NCBI GenBank assembly: GCA_023212725.1 | Contig: JALBYF010000012.1 | Coordinates: 186,001-250,000, forward strand | Direction of reading: 5' to 3' | Source: Tranzscheliella williamsii | Taxonomy: Eukaryota; Basidiomycota; Ustilaginomycetes; Ustilaginales; Ustilaginaceae | DNA length: 64,000 bases | Shown here: positions 42,494 through 52,185 of the stretch, one piece after another | Numbering within the stretch: position 1 is the first letter of the stretch | Layout: every line of letters begins with the position of its first letter | Position numbers and translations under genes: made by a program | The notes under the pieces: generated by a model | Database searches by the model: none | What the model was told of the DNA's origin: nothing | The model's input: the letters and a program-made list of their open reading frames with translations, nothing else

Positions 42494-43575
42494 GGCGCTT
42501 TCCTCTCCTGTGGATAGAGACTGGAGGGAACCGCACAGGGTCCGGTGTAGGGGTCGAGATGGAGATGATGTCAAGATCAGGCGTGCGAAAGATGCGCAGT
42601 TGTACTATAGCGGTAGGTAACAGCGCAATTGGGATTATTGTGAGCGTGGGTGATGCCGGCTACGCCCACAGCTCACCTCTGCTTTTCCGAAAAATTCCAG
42701 CGACGCCAACTCGCACGACAGAGAACGTTCCCGCTCGGCAGCCCAGTTGTTAGATTTGCGTCTTTCTTCGCAACTTGCATGGAAACTGTTTTCAGATAGG
42801 CACGGTGACGGAAGCGCTACGGTAACCAAGCCCGGCGTTCACTTGGCAGATGGCTTGCAGGAAAAGAAAGGCATCGCTGCATCTTAGCATGCTATGTCTT
42901 TGCGCTTAAGCAGACTTGGCGTCTCCGGTCTTCGTGCCTGAGACTACATGAGCGCATCTATGGCTCACCCTGAGTGAACCTGGAGGAAAGAGGTTCGACA
43001 CACGGCCCAACAGACATCATATTCACTTTCACATTATATTTCATGAGCGCTGAGTCAGAGCAGATATTCGTGATGAAAGTGGTAGACAGAAGTGGCCGAA
43101 AGAAGGCCGATGCGCGTACTTTTAGAAAGGGATGCTTGCATTCATGGTTCTATTCATTCGACCAGCGATGGCTGCGCTGAGGCCCACTCGGCATAGTCTC
43201 TCCTATTTCCACTGCGAGGTCTGACGACACCGGGATCACTGCAAGACCCTTGTAGGGAGGCGTGGGCCTCGGTGTCAGAAAGTGCGAGAATCACTTTCCC
43301 ATTCACATTCACTTATTTTCTTTCTCTTCCTTCGGTCACACCTACTCGTTGGTGCTGTTACTGCCACAGTGGGCTCCTCCTCTGCGTCGCCATCGTCTGT
43401 CCGCGTCCGCGCTCTGCTCTTCTGGCTGAGTGTCTCGCTGGCCGACTCAAAGTCTACAAAAGGAGCACCCAAGTGGCCTGACGCCAGTAGTAGGCACGGA
43501 CGCAGTCCAAATCCGCATGCATTCCTGGCCTCTTCTTTGTCAAGATCACCGATCTAACCTCCAGACAATCACGAA
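42494..43575. promoter_or_regulatory. Divergent promoter region (PAM18 / OGT-like)
   Basis: These 1,082 bases separate two divergent starts. An AP-1-like heptamer (TGAGTCA) occurs at 43051-43057, and a T/C-rich stretch with repeated attcac lies at about 43298-43330. Both are weak observations. No gene is called. Confidence 0.45.
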
Positions 43576-46500
43576 ATGGCGGGATATCCACCCAGCTCAG
43601 CAGCCATGGGCCGTGGTGGATTCTCTTCTCGTCGACGCGGCTCCGACCAGCCGGTCCCAATGAACATCTCTCCAGCCCTGGATCAGCCGAGGAGAGCTTC
43701 CTCGGGGGCACTGGCGCCCATGGGCAGCGCCGACCAGATGCTTCGCGCCGCCTCCGCCATGGTAGCTCAGGCTAGCTCCGGCACCCAGGGTCTCCAAGCG
43801 GTCAGCTCGGCTCTGCTAAACCAAGCCAAGGCCCAAGCCTTCTCAGCCGCCTCCTCCTCCACCCCTCTTTCCCTTCAAGAGCCACAGCCAGCCTACCCCA
43901 ACTCTGCTCCTATGGCCAAGACCATGTCCGATTCGGCCCAGTACTCTGCCGCTATGAGCGCCCATATTGCAACCACGCTTCAGCAGCAAATGGCATATCC
44001 CTCGAATCACGCTCACCAACCTCCCGATGCCTCCATCAGCGCTGCTACCCTTCCGCATGCTCCAGTAGGATTCTCGAATGGTCCAGAGGCACAAATGGGC
44101 CAGATCGCAGCACAGGCGGCGGCGAGAGAGGCACAGACCCAGTGGCGCACCCAACTCGCGCTACGATCCGTTGTCCAATCCAACCCCCAGAAGGCCACCG
44201 CCACAGCAACAGTATCGTCCTCCGACCTCTCCAGCCTGGCTGCGTCGCGCCTTGCATCTCGGCCCACCACCTCACAGAGTAACATGTCGGTGGCCGAGTA
44301 TCTGAACTTCCTCGGCCTTAGCCATATTGATATGCCTTCTCACGGTGTCCAGCAGTCGTATGGCCGTAATGATGCTCAGCCACAAAAGTGGAACTCGACC
44401 GATCCCGGCATGGGTTTTAGCCTGTCAGGCGTGCCCAGCATGCCACTCATGCCTACCCCTCCGCTTCAAATGCTCCCTCCACCAGCATCCCCTTCTTTCC
44501 GTCGCAAACGCGTCCGCAGCCGGAACGGCAGTCAGCATGGCCCGGATGCATCTATAAGCTCTCTCGAGTCGAATGATGCTAGCCAGGATGTGGAACCCAA
44601 CGTGATGTCTCCTTTTCCGTATCCCTTTCAGGTGGTCCAGACGCCAGGCGGCACAGCTAGGGCCGGTTGGTGGGTGCCGCCTTCCGAAGTGTCTCCTGAA
44701 AACCGAGCTAAGGCTGTCAGAATGGGGGGAGCCGTATTTCCGGCCACAACCGGCAAACAGGCGCTAGAACCGGTGCCCGAAGGTGGTGCCGTCGAGAGTA
44801 ACAGCACAGAGCCAGAAGAAGCCGATGAGGATGCACCCTTCTTCCAGCCTACCTATCGTGATTTCACCCCGGATGAATACTCTACCCTGGCTACTGCAGC
44901 TGCTTACGCCACAGCAGCGTTGACCAGTATCGCTTCGACGCCTGGAGAAAGCTCGGAGCAAAGCTCATGGAGGCCGCTGAGAGTTACTGAGCAGGAAGCC
45001 ATCGCTGCTCAGCTCAGGGCCTGGGCTGGCCTTGAAGGCCCGGATCGCCAAGCTGCTGCACGGCAAGCACTCGAGGAGCGCCAGCTTCACATCTTCAACG
45101 AAGCCACCAACCAAGCTCCATCCATAGCCAATGCAACCACAGCTCAGTCGCGGTCAACGCAGAATGACTTTGCGCAGCCGGGGGATGCTGCCCGCTTCTT
45201 TCCTCCCGACTTTGCTAGTCATTACAGGACCCAATTGCAGGCGCTTGCCGAAGGATATTACACTCGACTCCATAGAGAAGGATTGTCAAGTGTACAATAT
45301 GCCGCATCTACCAAGGGCCGGCCTGCCAATCTGGACCGAGAGGCCGGTGTGAAACGCATCCCACAGGCAAGATTGCCTGGCTCTCCAACAGCGAATCAGC
45401 CTCCTGTGTCTACACCACAACTGGGTCCTGGTGCCCAGGATCCTGTCGAGCTGCTCAGCGCAGCATCTAATGCAGCTGGAAGGGACGTAGCATCGCCGGA
45501 AGTCCGTGATCAGTTGCTTCAGTACGCTCATGGACTCTACTCGCAGGGCAACCAGCAGGCCCCCGCAGAGGCCAAGGGAGTCGATAAACTTCATCCTTCC
45601 CTATTACCTTTGCTACATACGTTGCACAAGCTGCATCCAAACCATCTCCCGACGCTGCTGCTGCTTTCCTGCGCCTATTACGCTGCAGACAACCACGCTG
45701 GCTCGCTCTGGTACAATAACCTCATCCTCAGGATTGATCCGAATTACGTCGAGAGCATGAGCAATATTGGCACAACCCTCCGTGCTCTGGGCCGCTACAA
45801 GGAGGCCGAAAGTTGGTGGTGGAGGGCGATCAAGCTTCGACCAGGATACTGGGATGCCTACGAAAATCTACTCGGCGTCATGTGCTCTCCAGCTCCAGCC
45901 AAAAAGGAGGCCGTGGCAAACACATCAGAGGCTGCTCCAGACATGAAGATCCCGGCGGAATCAGAGACAGCGACGGTTCCACGCTTCAAGGAAGCCTTGC
46001 AGCTGTGTGAGTTTGTCGAGGCAAACGTTGTCGGCAGGCAGAACGGCGGCGAGACCTCGCTGGCCCAATTCATGCCGGCTCATTTGCCCGTCACCCAAGG
46101 GCCTCGGCTGCAAAATCTTTTCTATGCAAAAGGTAACCTCAAGTACGTTTTACCAGAGCTGGGCGCAGTTCCCTCCGCTGCAGAATACCAGAAGGCCATC
46201 GAAGTTGCCCTTTCCGCCGACGAATCGACGAGATACAGTCTCCGTGACTTGGTTGTTGCGGCATGCGCTGTCGGACTGTTGTCCATGGGTGCCATGCTGC
46301 CTGGAACTGCGGCTGCTGCTGCTGCTCTGGAGATCGCAGCAGCTCTTGGGATCAATCCTGCCAACCCAGACCACGCCTCCATGCTGTCGACTGGCTCTTT
46401 CAGTGGATTCTGTCCCGGCGGTATTTTAGCTCTCGTCAAGACTTCTGGCGATATCATTGTCAGCACACTTCTGCGACTCGGAAATGGCCAGCTCCCCATG

Positions 46501-49500
46501 CTGATGCTACTTCCTGATGCCGCAACGCAGCTCTGTAAGGTCATTTTCGCAGAGACAGGAGGCAACCTGCCCGCCTTTGCCCAGGTACCCAGTGGCCAGA
46601 AGGCTGTGAAGCCAGCCGGCCTTCAGCAGGCCCAAAAACAAGCTGCTCAGACCTCTTCGACAATTTTGCTTACCCTCGCCAAGCTCTTCCAGGACGCTAT
46701 AGCCAGCCCGATGCCTGGTCCACATGGCCCGCTGACGCTAGGAGGTATTCCTCCGTCCGTTTCGCTGCTGCTACCGCTCTATTATTTATCCATCTCGTTG
46801 TATGCTTCGGCGTCGACGTGTAACAACCTCGGCATTCTTCTCTCATCCATTCCCGTCGTGACTACCATTGTCAACCCCGCAGGCCAATCCCAGCAATTGA
46901 ATGGACAAGCCTTGGCAATGCAATATTATACCCAGGGGCTACAACTCGACCCTAATCATCCACACATTTATACTAATCTTGGCTCTCTGCTAAAGGACCT
47001 CGGCCACCTGAATGAAGCAATCAAGATGTACGGCAAGGCGGTGGAGTGCAACCCCAACTTTGACGTCGCACTCGCCAACCTCGGCAACGCCATCAAGGAT
47101 CAGGGCCGAACACAAGACTCGGTCATGTACTACCGCCGAGCTGTGCGGGTCAACCCGAATTTTCCCGAAGCTCTTTGCGGATTGGTCAACGCATTGTCGG
47201 CCATTTGCGACTGGAGGGAGGTATACTCGGATGCTGAGGAAGATGGTCAGCCGGGATGGATGACTAACGTCTCGGAACTGGTGACAAAGCAGCTCAAAGA
47301 CGGCTGTCAATATGGTGCTGGGGCTTTTCAGACCGCAGGCAAACTGGAAGACTGGGTGGCCCTGGTTGTCGGAGCATTGGGTGACAATCGGCCAACCGCT
47401 GTCCAGCTTTGGACCGATCGGCTGAAGGTCTTCTACGATCCTGCATTCGATCGCGTCGGGTCCAGCGTTTGCGAAGGTGGCTATCTCATTCAGCTTCTTG
47501 AGCGGCTGATGCGCAGATCTCAAAGACGATGGTATATTGATGCCTACGGCGATCAAGTGCTGTGGACGCCAACGCAGCTGCCCCGGGTAGCCGTGGCACG
47601 AGCGCACGGCAACAAGTACCTTCGCCCCAAGCTGCCGTCCTGTCTGGTGACGCCGGCAGTACCCACGGTCCTCCCTTTCCATACCTTTACCTACCCGCTA
47701 TCAGCACGCCAAATACGGCTTATATGCCATCGCAACGCTTTGAGGATCTCTCAGACGACCCTCACACAAGCGTGGCTGCCGGACTTTGTCTATCCCCCTC
47801 CTTCGCCACCAGCACCCAAGATCAACATGGGATACGTATCTTCCGACTTCAACAACCACCCTCTGGCCCATCTGATGCAATCTGTATTCGGCTTCCACGA
47901 CCTGTCCAGATTCAATATCTTCCTCTACGCGACCACGCCTTCGGACGGCAGCCCTTACCGCCAGAAGATTGAGAAAGAAGCGCAGCATTTCGTGGATGTC
48001 TCAAGCTGGTCCAATCAACAGATCGTCGAACGCATCGTTACCGACAACATCCACGTGCTGATGAACCTGAATGGATACACAAAGGGCGCCAGGAACGAAA
48101 TCTTTGCGGCCCGACCATGTCCTGTCCAGCTGGAGTTTATGGGCTTTGCCGGCAGTATGGCGTCCCGTTGGACGGACTGGGTTGTTGCTGATCCGATCGT
48201 ATGTCCGCCCGAAATGACATGTGTGGACCGATGGCGGCACGGCCGTGCGCACGGAAGTTGGCAGCAAAGAGTCACAGATCTGGCCGCCGACGTCGATCCC
48301 GAAGAACCGTCTGATGACTGGGTCTACACGGATCGGTTCATCTACATGCCTCACTCCTATTTTGTCAACGATCACAAGCAAGGATTTCGCGACAGCGTCG
48401 AGGGCCCCTACGATGGTTCAGGACAGGCAAATCTGGATGCCGAGGAAGATTCGTGGGCCTCGGAAGAGATGAAGCGATACGCCATGCGCAAGGAACTGTT
48501 TCCAGGTCTACCGGACGACTATGTCATCTTTGCCGACTTCAACCAGCTGTACAAGTGCGACCCGCTGCTGTTCAGGCTATGGCTACGAATCTTGAAGCGT
48601 GTGCCAAACTCCATCCTATGGCTGCTCCGATTCCCTGCCTCGGGCGAGGCGCATCTGCTGCGCGAAGCGCGCAAGTACGTCGGCGACGAGGTGGCGTCGA
48701 GGGTCATTTTTACCGACGTTGCGCCCAAGCATATCCATATCCATCGCGGGCGGATCGCGGATCTGTTCCTCGACACCACCGAATGCAATGCACACACCAC
48801 CGCCGCCGACATCCTCTGGTCGGCGACGCCGGTCTTGACCTGGCCGAGACACATGCACAAGATGTGCTCGCGGGTCGCCGCTTCGATCGTCCATGCGACT
48901 GGCTTTGGCGACGAAATGACGGTGGGCAGCGAGCAGGAGTACGAGGACCAGGCGGTGCGTTTCGCCCAGTCGCTCCGCTACACCTATCTCGACAAAGACG
49001 GAAAGCAGGTAGAGCCGGTCTGGGACGCCTCGCAGAAACGCTTTGCGAGCGAGCTGGAGGCAGATCCCAAAAGCATTGCTGCTCAGCCTCACTCTACAGG
49101 GGCGGTAACTGCAGCGCCGGCCACCGCTGGGACAGATTCCCAGTCGAGTGCAGACGGATCAGGGACAGCATTGCTAGGCTCCAACATACCATTGCAGGGC
49201 GAAACCCATCCCGGTGAACAGGGCGGTGCCGCCGCTTGTACAGATGCGGGGCCAAAGGAGAACGGTGGGGTGGATGTGTCCGCCAGGGCGCGCTCCGAAT
49301 CGCTTCTCCCGCCGCCACCGGCGCCGGCGCCGACGGGCGTGTCACTGGCGCAGACGGCCAAGGCGACCGACACGAATGCAGCGACCGACCCGCTCCTTGC
49401 TGCGAGCATTCCACCACGGGCGAGCATCCGCCTCCCCGCGGCGCCATCCTACCCGGGCGCGGTTACACGCAGATCGAATGTGTCGGACGCGGCTTCGCTC

Positions 49501-49725
49501 GCCCAGCTCCGCAAAAAGCTCTTCCTCACGCGCGAGAGCAGCTCGAAGCTGTTCGACACGCGTCTCTGGGTGCGCGACCTCGAGAAGGGCTACCAGGAAG
49601 CCTGGAACCGCTGGGTCCTCGGCCTGGACACCGAAGACGCGCCCGAGGTCGAGGCGCTCGACCCCAGCTCGCCGATCGCGCAGAGGATCCACAAGTCGGG
49701 CCACATCTGGGTCGCCGACCTCTGA
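43576..49725 (+). CDS. O-GlcNAc transferase-like protein (TPR + GT41)
   Basis: A single-exon gene of 2,049 residues; human OGT has about 1,046. Residues 1-~640 are mostly disordered and rich in Ser, Ala, Gln and Pro. TPR units occur at ~675-765 (YVESMSNIGTTLRALGRYKE) and ~1113-1215 (HIYTNLGSLLKDLGHLNEAI, FDVALANLGNAIKDQGRTQD). The GT41 catalytic region begins at about 1418: MGYVSSDFNNHPLAHLMQSV, NLNGYTKGARNEIFAARPCP, then VIFADFNQLYKCDPLL (about 1650), where the Lys matches the UDP-contacting Lys of OGT, and NAHTTAADILWSATPVLTW (about 1738). An insert of ~150 residues of low complexity precedes the C-terminal helix (LFDTRLWVRDLEKGYQEAWN). OGT adds GlcNAc to Ser/Thr of nuclear and cytosolic proteins; fungal relatives are poorly studied, so donor and targets are inference. 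Confidence 0.9.
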   Translation: MAGYPPSSAAMGRGGFSSRRRGSDQPVPMNISPALDQPRRASSGALAPMGSADQMLRAASAMVAQASSGTQGLQAVSSALLNQAKAQAFSAASSSTPLSLQEPQPAYPNSAPMAKTMSDSAQYSAAMSAHIATTLQQQMAYPSNHAHQPPDASISAATLPHAPVGFSNGPEAQMGQIAAQAAAREAQTQWRTQLALRSVVQSNPQKATATATVSSSDLSSLAASRLASRPTTSQSNMSVAEYLNFLGLSHIDMPSHGVQQSYGRNDAQPQKWNSTDPGMGFSLSGVPSMPLMPTPPLQMLPPPASPSFRRKRVRSRNGSQHGPDASISSLESNDASQDVEPNVMSPFPYPFQVVQTPGGTARAGWWVPPSEVSPENRAKAVRMGGAVFPATTGKQALEPVPEGGAVESNSTEPEEADEDAPFFQPTYRDFTPDEYSTLATAAAYATAALTSIASTPGESSEQSSWRPLRVTEQEAIAAQLRAWAGLEGPDRQAAARQALEERQLHIFNEATNQAPSIANATTAQSRSTQNDFAQPGDAARFFPPDFASHYRTQLQALAEGYYTRLHREGLSSVQYAASTKGRPANLDREAGVKRIPQARLPGSPTANQPPVSTPQLGPGAQDPVELLSAASNAAGRDVASPEVRDQLLQYAHGLYSQGNQQAPAEAKGVDKLHPSLLPLLHTLHKLHPNHLPTLLLLSCAYYAADNHAGSLWYNNLILRIDPNYVESMSNIGTTLRALGRYKEAESWWWRAIKLRPGYWDAYENLLGVMCSPAPAKKEAVANTSEAAPDMKIPAESETATVPRFKEALQLCEFVEANVVGRQNGGETSLAQFMPAHLPVTQGPRLQNLFYAKGNLKYVLPELGAVPSAAEYQKAIEVALSADESTRYSLRDLVVAACAVGLLSMGAMLPGTAAAAAALEIAAALGINPANPDHASMLSTGSFSGFCPGGILALVKTSGDIIVSTLLRLGNGQLPMLMLLPDAATQLCKVIFAETGGNLPAFAQVPSGQKAVKPAGLQQAQKQAAQTSSTILLTLAKLFQDAIASPMPGPHGPLTLGGIPPSVSLLLPLYYLSISLYASASTCNNLGILLSSIPVVTTIVNPAGQSQQLNGQALAMQYYTQGLQLDPNHPHIYTNLGSLLKDLGHLNEAIKMYGKAVECNPNFDVALANLGNAIKDQGRTQDSVMYYRRAVRVNPNFPEALCGLVNALSAICDWREVYSDAEEDGQPGWMTNVSELVTKQLKDGCQYGAGAFQTAGKLEDWVALVVGALGDNRPTAVQLWTDRLKVFYDPAFDRVGSSVCEGGYLIQLLERLMRRSQRRWYIDAYGDQVLWTPTQLPRVAVARAHGNKYLRPKLPSCLVTPAVPTVLPFHTFTYPLSARQIRLICHRNALRISQTTLTQAWLPDFVYPPPSPPAPKINMGYVSSDFNNHPLAHLMQSVFGFHDLSRFNIFLYATTPSDGSPYRQKIEKEAQHFVDVSSWSNQQIVERIVTDNIHVLMNLNGYTKGARNEIFAARPCPVQLEFMGFAGSMASRWTDWVVADPIVCPPEMTCVDRWRHGRAHGSWQQRVTDLAADVDPEEPSDDWVYTDRFIYMPHSYFVNDHKQGFRDSVEGPYDGSGQANLDAEEDSWASEEMKRYAMRKELFPGLPDDYVIFADFNQLYKCDPLLFRLWLRILKRVPNSILWLLRFPASGEAHLLREARKYVGDEVASRVIFTDVAPKHIHIHRGRIADLFLDTTECNAHTTAADILWSATPVLTWPRHMHKMCSRVAASIVHATGFGDEMTVGSEQEYEDQAVRFAQSLRYTYLDKDGKQVEPVWDASQKRFASELEADPKSIAAQPHSTGAVTAAPATAGTDSQSSADGSGTALLGSNIPLQGETHPGEQGGAAACTDAGPKENGGVDVSARARSESLLPPPPAPAPTGVSLAQTAKATDTNAATDPLLAASIPPRASIRLPAAPSYPGAVTRRSNVSDAASLAQLRKKLFLTRESSSKLFDTRLWVRDLEKGYQEAWNRWVLGLDTEDAPEVEALDPSSPIAQRIHKSGHIWVADL

Positions 49726-49879
49726 GCCCGCCACCTCACGCACCAGCAACCGTTGCATATTTATAGACGCGCCCGCAGACGAAATACGACGGGCAACACA
49801 CTACATACCCGCCAAAGAGCGGACAGACGTATGTGGCAAGGGTTGTGCAAGTGTGCTGTAGACCACCTCGGCCGAGACC

Positions 49880-49954
49880 AAGCGGAGGAGGTCTGGTGGC
49901 GGCTAAGCGGAGCAGGTTTGGTGGCGGCTAAGGGGAGGAGGTGCGGTAGCGGCT
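49880..49954. repeat. 25-bp minisatellite, three units, overlapping a stop codon
   Basis: Units are 49880-49904, 49905-49929 and 49930-49954; a partial fourth (aagcg) follows. Each starts aag, has a ggagnaggt core and ends gcggct. The units differ at a few positions. The array lies between two convergent genes, and the cta that forms the WD40 gene stop codon (49953-49955) falls on a unit boundary. Confidence 0.92.
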
Positions 49955-51650
49955 AAGCGTCGTCGTCGGAGTCCATGAGTTCGGCGAGCTCGGCCTCCTC
50001 TTCGGCGGTCAGCTTGGGGGATGACTTTAACGCGGTGGAATTGCTTGGCGGACGCACGTGGTCGGGGATCGAGTCTTCGTTCCAGTCGTGGTGGTCGGTG
50101 GGGGCGGGGGTGGTGGCGGGGTTGGATGCGGCGGGGGGAGGAAGGTGTGGCATGGCGGCGAGGTTCCAGCGGCGGATGGTGCCGTCGAGGCCGGAGGAGA
50201 CGATCCAGACTTCGGGAGAGGTGTTGGGCGGGGGGAGGGTGGAGGCGGGGCTGGGGGGGGAGGGTGGGTTGTGGCGGACCCAGGTGGCGAGGGCGGTGAC
50301 TTCGTGCCAGTGGCCTTCGGCGACGTGCACGGGGGGTTCGCGGGTGTGTGGCTCGGGGTAGAGGCGGAGGTGTTCGTCGCTGGCGCCGGTGACGACGGCG
50401 TGGGCGAGCAGCTCGGTGGAGGCGGGTGCGGCGGGGTCGAGTGCGAACGCGAGCGGGAGGACCGCCTTGACGAAGTCGGCATGCTCCAGGCGCACGTACG
50501 GCGCCGCGAGGGGCGGCTCGCTCCCCAGCGCGCGCGAGCGCGCCCCCTTCTTGCCAACCGGCGCACTCCCCACCTCAGCCGACAGACAGTACCCCGCCAC
50601 CGTCTTGTCGCCAGACGCAGCCCACAGCTCGGCACGCAAGCGGTACCGACCCCCCACCGCGTCCTCGCGCACCTCGGACAGGAAGGCATCTCCGCGCGCG
50701 TCGTGCGCACCCGGCTCGCCTTCCACCTCGTCCCGCCGCCACCCGAGCTTGAGATCGTAGATCGCCGTCTGAAAGCCCTCCACCTCGCGCACCACCTCCA
50801 GCCGCCCCGTCCGCGCGCTCAACACCGACTCCACCACCCGCCCCATCGAGTCCGCCGAGTAGACCCGCGTCTCGCCATCCAGCCCCACCAGCGAGCCAAT
50901 CGCATTGATCGGCCGCGTATGCACCGTCTGCTGGCAGATCCGCGGCAGCTCGAACGTCTCGGCGCGCGCAGGCCCAGGAGAGCACCGCGCAAGCGAGGTG
51001 GCGTCCCACACCGACACGCTCTTGTCGCTCCCGCCCGTAGCGATCAACGTCTTGCCAGCCGGAGACCCTGGCTGGCCACTGCTAGCCCCGGTTTCACGGC
51101 CAGGGAAGACGTGCACGCTCTTGATAAAGTCGGCCGAGGCGTCGTGGAGGGTGCAGATGGGCAGCTGGACGGACTTGTCGCTGGTGGCGGCGGTCCTGTA
51201 GATGCGCAGCGCCTTGTCCCACGAGCCGGTGACGAGGAGCCTCTCGCCGTGGTGGGTGTAGAGGAAGTCGAACGAGGGCACGGGGCCCTTGGCGCCGCGG
51301 TAGATGTTGATGGTCGTTCCGGACTCGGCGTCGGACTGTCGGACGATGCCTGCGGTCTCCGAGGTCCATATGCAGGCGGGTTCGGCGGGCGCGGTGGTGA
51401 CACGGAGGGCCAGCACGCGGTACCGCCCTGCGTCGAGCCCGGCGCCTTCCACCTCGAGCTGCTCTAGCGTGACACCGGCAAAGTCCGGGTTCAGCTGGAT
51501 CGGGTAGCCGTAGCGCGCGTACGCAGCAGCATCCCGCTCGCCCGACGCACCCGCCAGCACCGCCGTCCGCAGCGCCTTGCGCGACCGATACACCCCCAGC
51601 GCCTCCGACGCCGACGTCTGGAAGAGCGATGCGTTCGAAGTCGCCTGCAT
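49953..51650 (-). CDS. WD40-repeat protein, function unassigned
   Basis: A single-exon gene of 565 residues starting MQATSNASLFQTSASEALGV. Several beta-propeller blades can be seen: FDFLYTHHGERLLVTGSWDK (about 150-170), LIATGGSDKSVSVWDATSLA (about 212-231), an AELWAASGDKTVAGY blade (about 342), a VVTGASDEHLRLYPEP blade (about 412) and VWIVSSGLDGTIRRWNLAAM (about 478-497). The C-terminus is a short acidic motif, LTAEEEAELAELMDSDDDA, that I associate with a conserved family of fungal WD-repeat proteins, but I cannot name the orthologue. The protein presumably is a scaffold. The stop codon is TAG, embedded in a minisatellite. Confidence 0.8.
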   Translation of the reverse strand: MQATSNASLFQTSASEALGVYRSRKALRTAVLAGASGERDAAAYARYGYPIQLNPDFAGVTLEQLEVEGAGLDAGRYRVLALRVTTAPAEPACIWTSETAGIVRQSDAESGTTINIYRGAKGPVPSFDFLYTHHGERLLVTGSWDKALRIYRTAATSDKSVQLPICTLHDASADFIKSVHVFPGRETGASSGQPGSPAGKTLIATGGSDKSVSVWDATSLARCSPGPARAETFELPRICQQTVHTRPINAIGSLVGLDGETRVYSADSMGRVVESVLSARTGRLEVVREVEGFQTAIYDLKLGWRRDEVEGEPGAHDARGDAFLSEVREDAVGGRYRLRAELWAASGDKTVAGYCLSAEVGSAPVGKKGARSRALGSEPPLAAPYVRLEHADFVKAVLPLAFALDPAAPASTELLAHAVVTGASDEHLRLYPEPHTREPPVHVAEGHWHEVTALATWVRHNPPSPPSPASTLPPPNTSPEVWIVSSGLDGTIRRWNLAAMPHLPPPAASNPATTPAPTDHHDWNEDSIPDHVRPPSNSTALKSSPKLTAEEEAELAELMDSDDDA

Positions 51651-52185
51651 CGTCCCACTGGTCCCCTTGCGCGCTCTGCAACAATGGCACGGCCGTGTTA
51701 TATGGATCTCACGACAGTTCGGGTCGTCGCAAAGACGCAGCCAGTCGCAAGCAGGCTAGGTCGACTCAGCTACACTGAGCACATCTTCTCAAGCGGACAA
51801 GTTCCAAGCAGCAATCCTAAGTCATAGTGTTGGACCCGATTAACGCGCCTCCAAGCTCATCTCCCGATCGAAGATCGTATCCGACATGGCTTGATTTCTC
51901 CCCTCGCCTCGCCTCCTGTAGGACTTCTCACTCTTTCTTTTTCGCCGGGCTAGGGTTTGGAAACTAGCACAGCCCGCAAGCCGAGACAGCTTCGCCTGTG
52001 GGTGACCAAAGAACAGTCTAGCGTAGAATGGGATTAACAAAGACTGGGTTTGGCCTTCTCGGTGGTGAACGCAGCTAAAGACAGGCAGCGAACAAAGCGG
52101 TCATACAATCCAGAGGCGGAAGCGAGCGTGCCCCTATCGAAACAGACGGATCTTCTCTTGGATCAGTGTGCGCAGATCGAGACGC
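51651..52185. other. Intergenic region between the WD40 and citrate synthase genes
   Basis: These 535 bases contain the WD40 gene promoter and the citrate synthase 3' UTR, both for the minus strand. No gene or repeat is seen. Confidence 0.5.

Noticed and set aside
42993..43001. gttcgacac, like a tRNA B box
   Set aside because: Flanking sequence does not form an acceptor stem or anticodon arm, and no convincing A box is present.
50058..51467. 469-codon plus-strand frame opposite the WD40 gene
   Set aside because: Gly/Val/Arg-rich antisense shadow with no domain; the WD40 frame shows recognisable blades.
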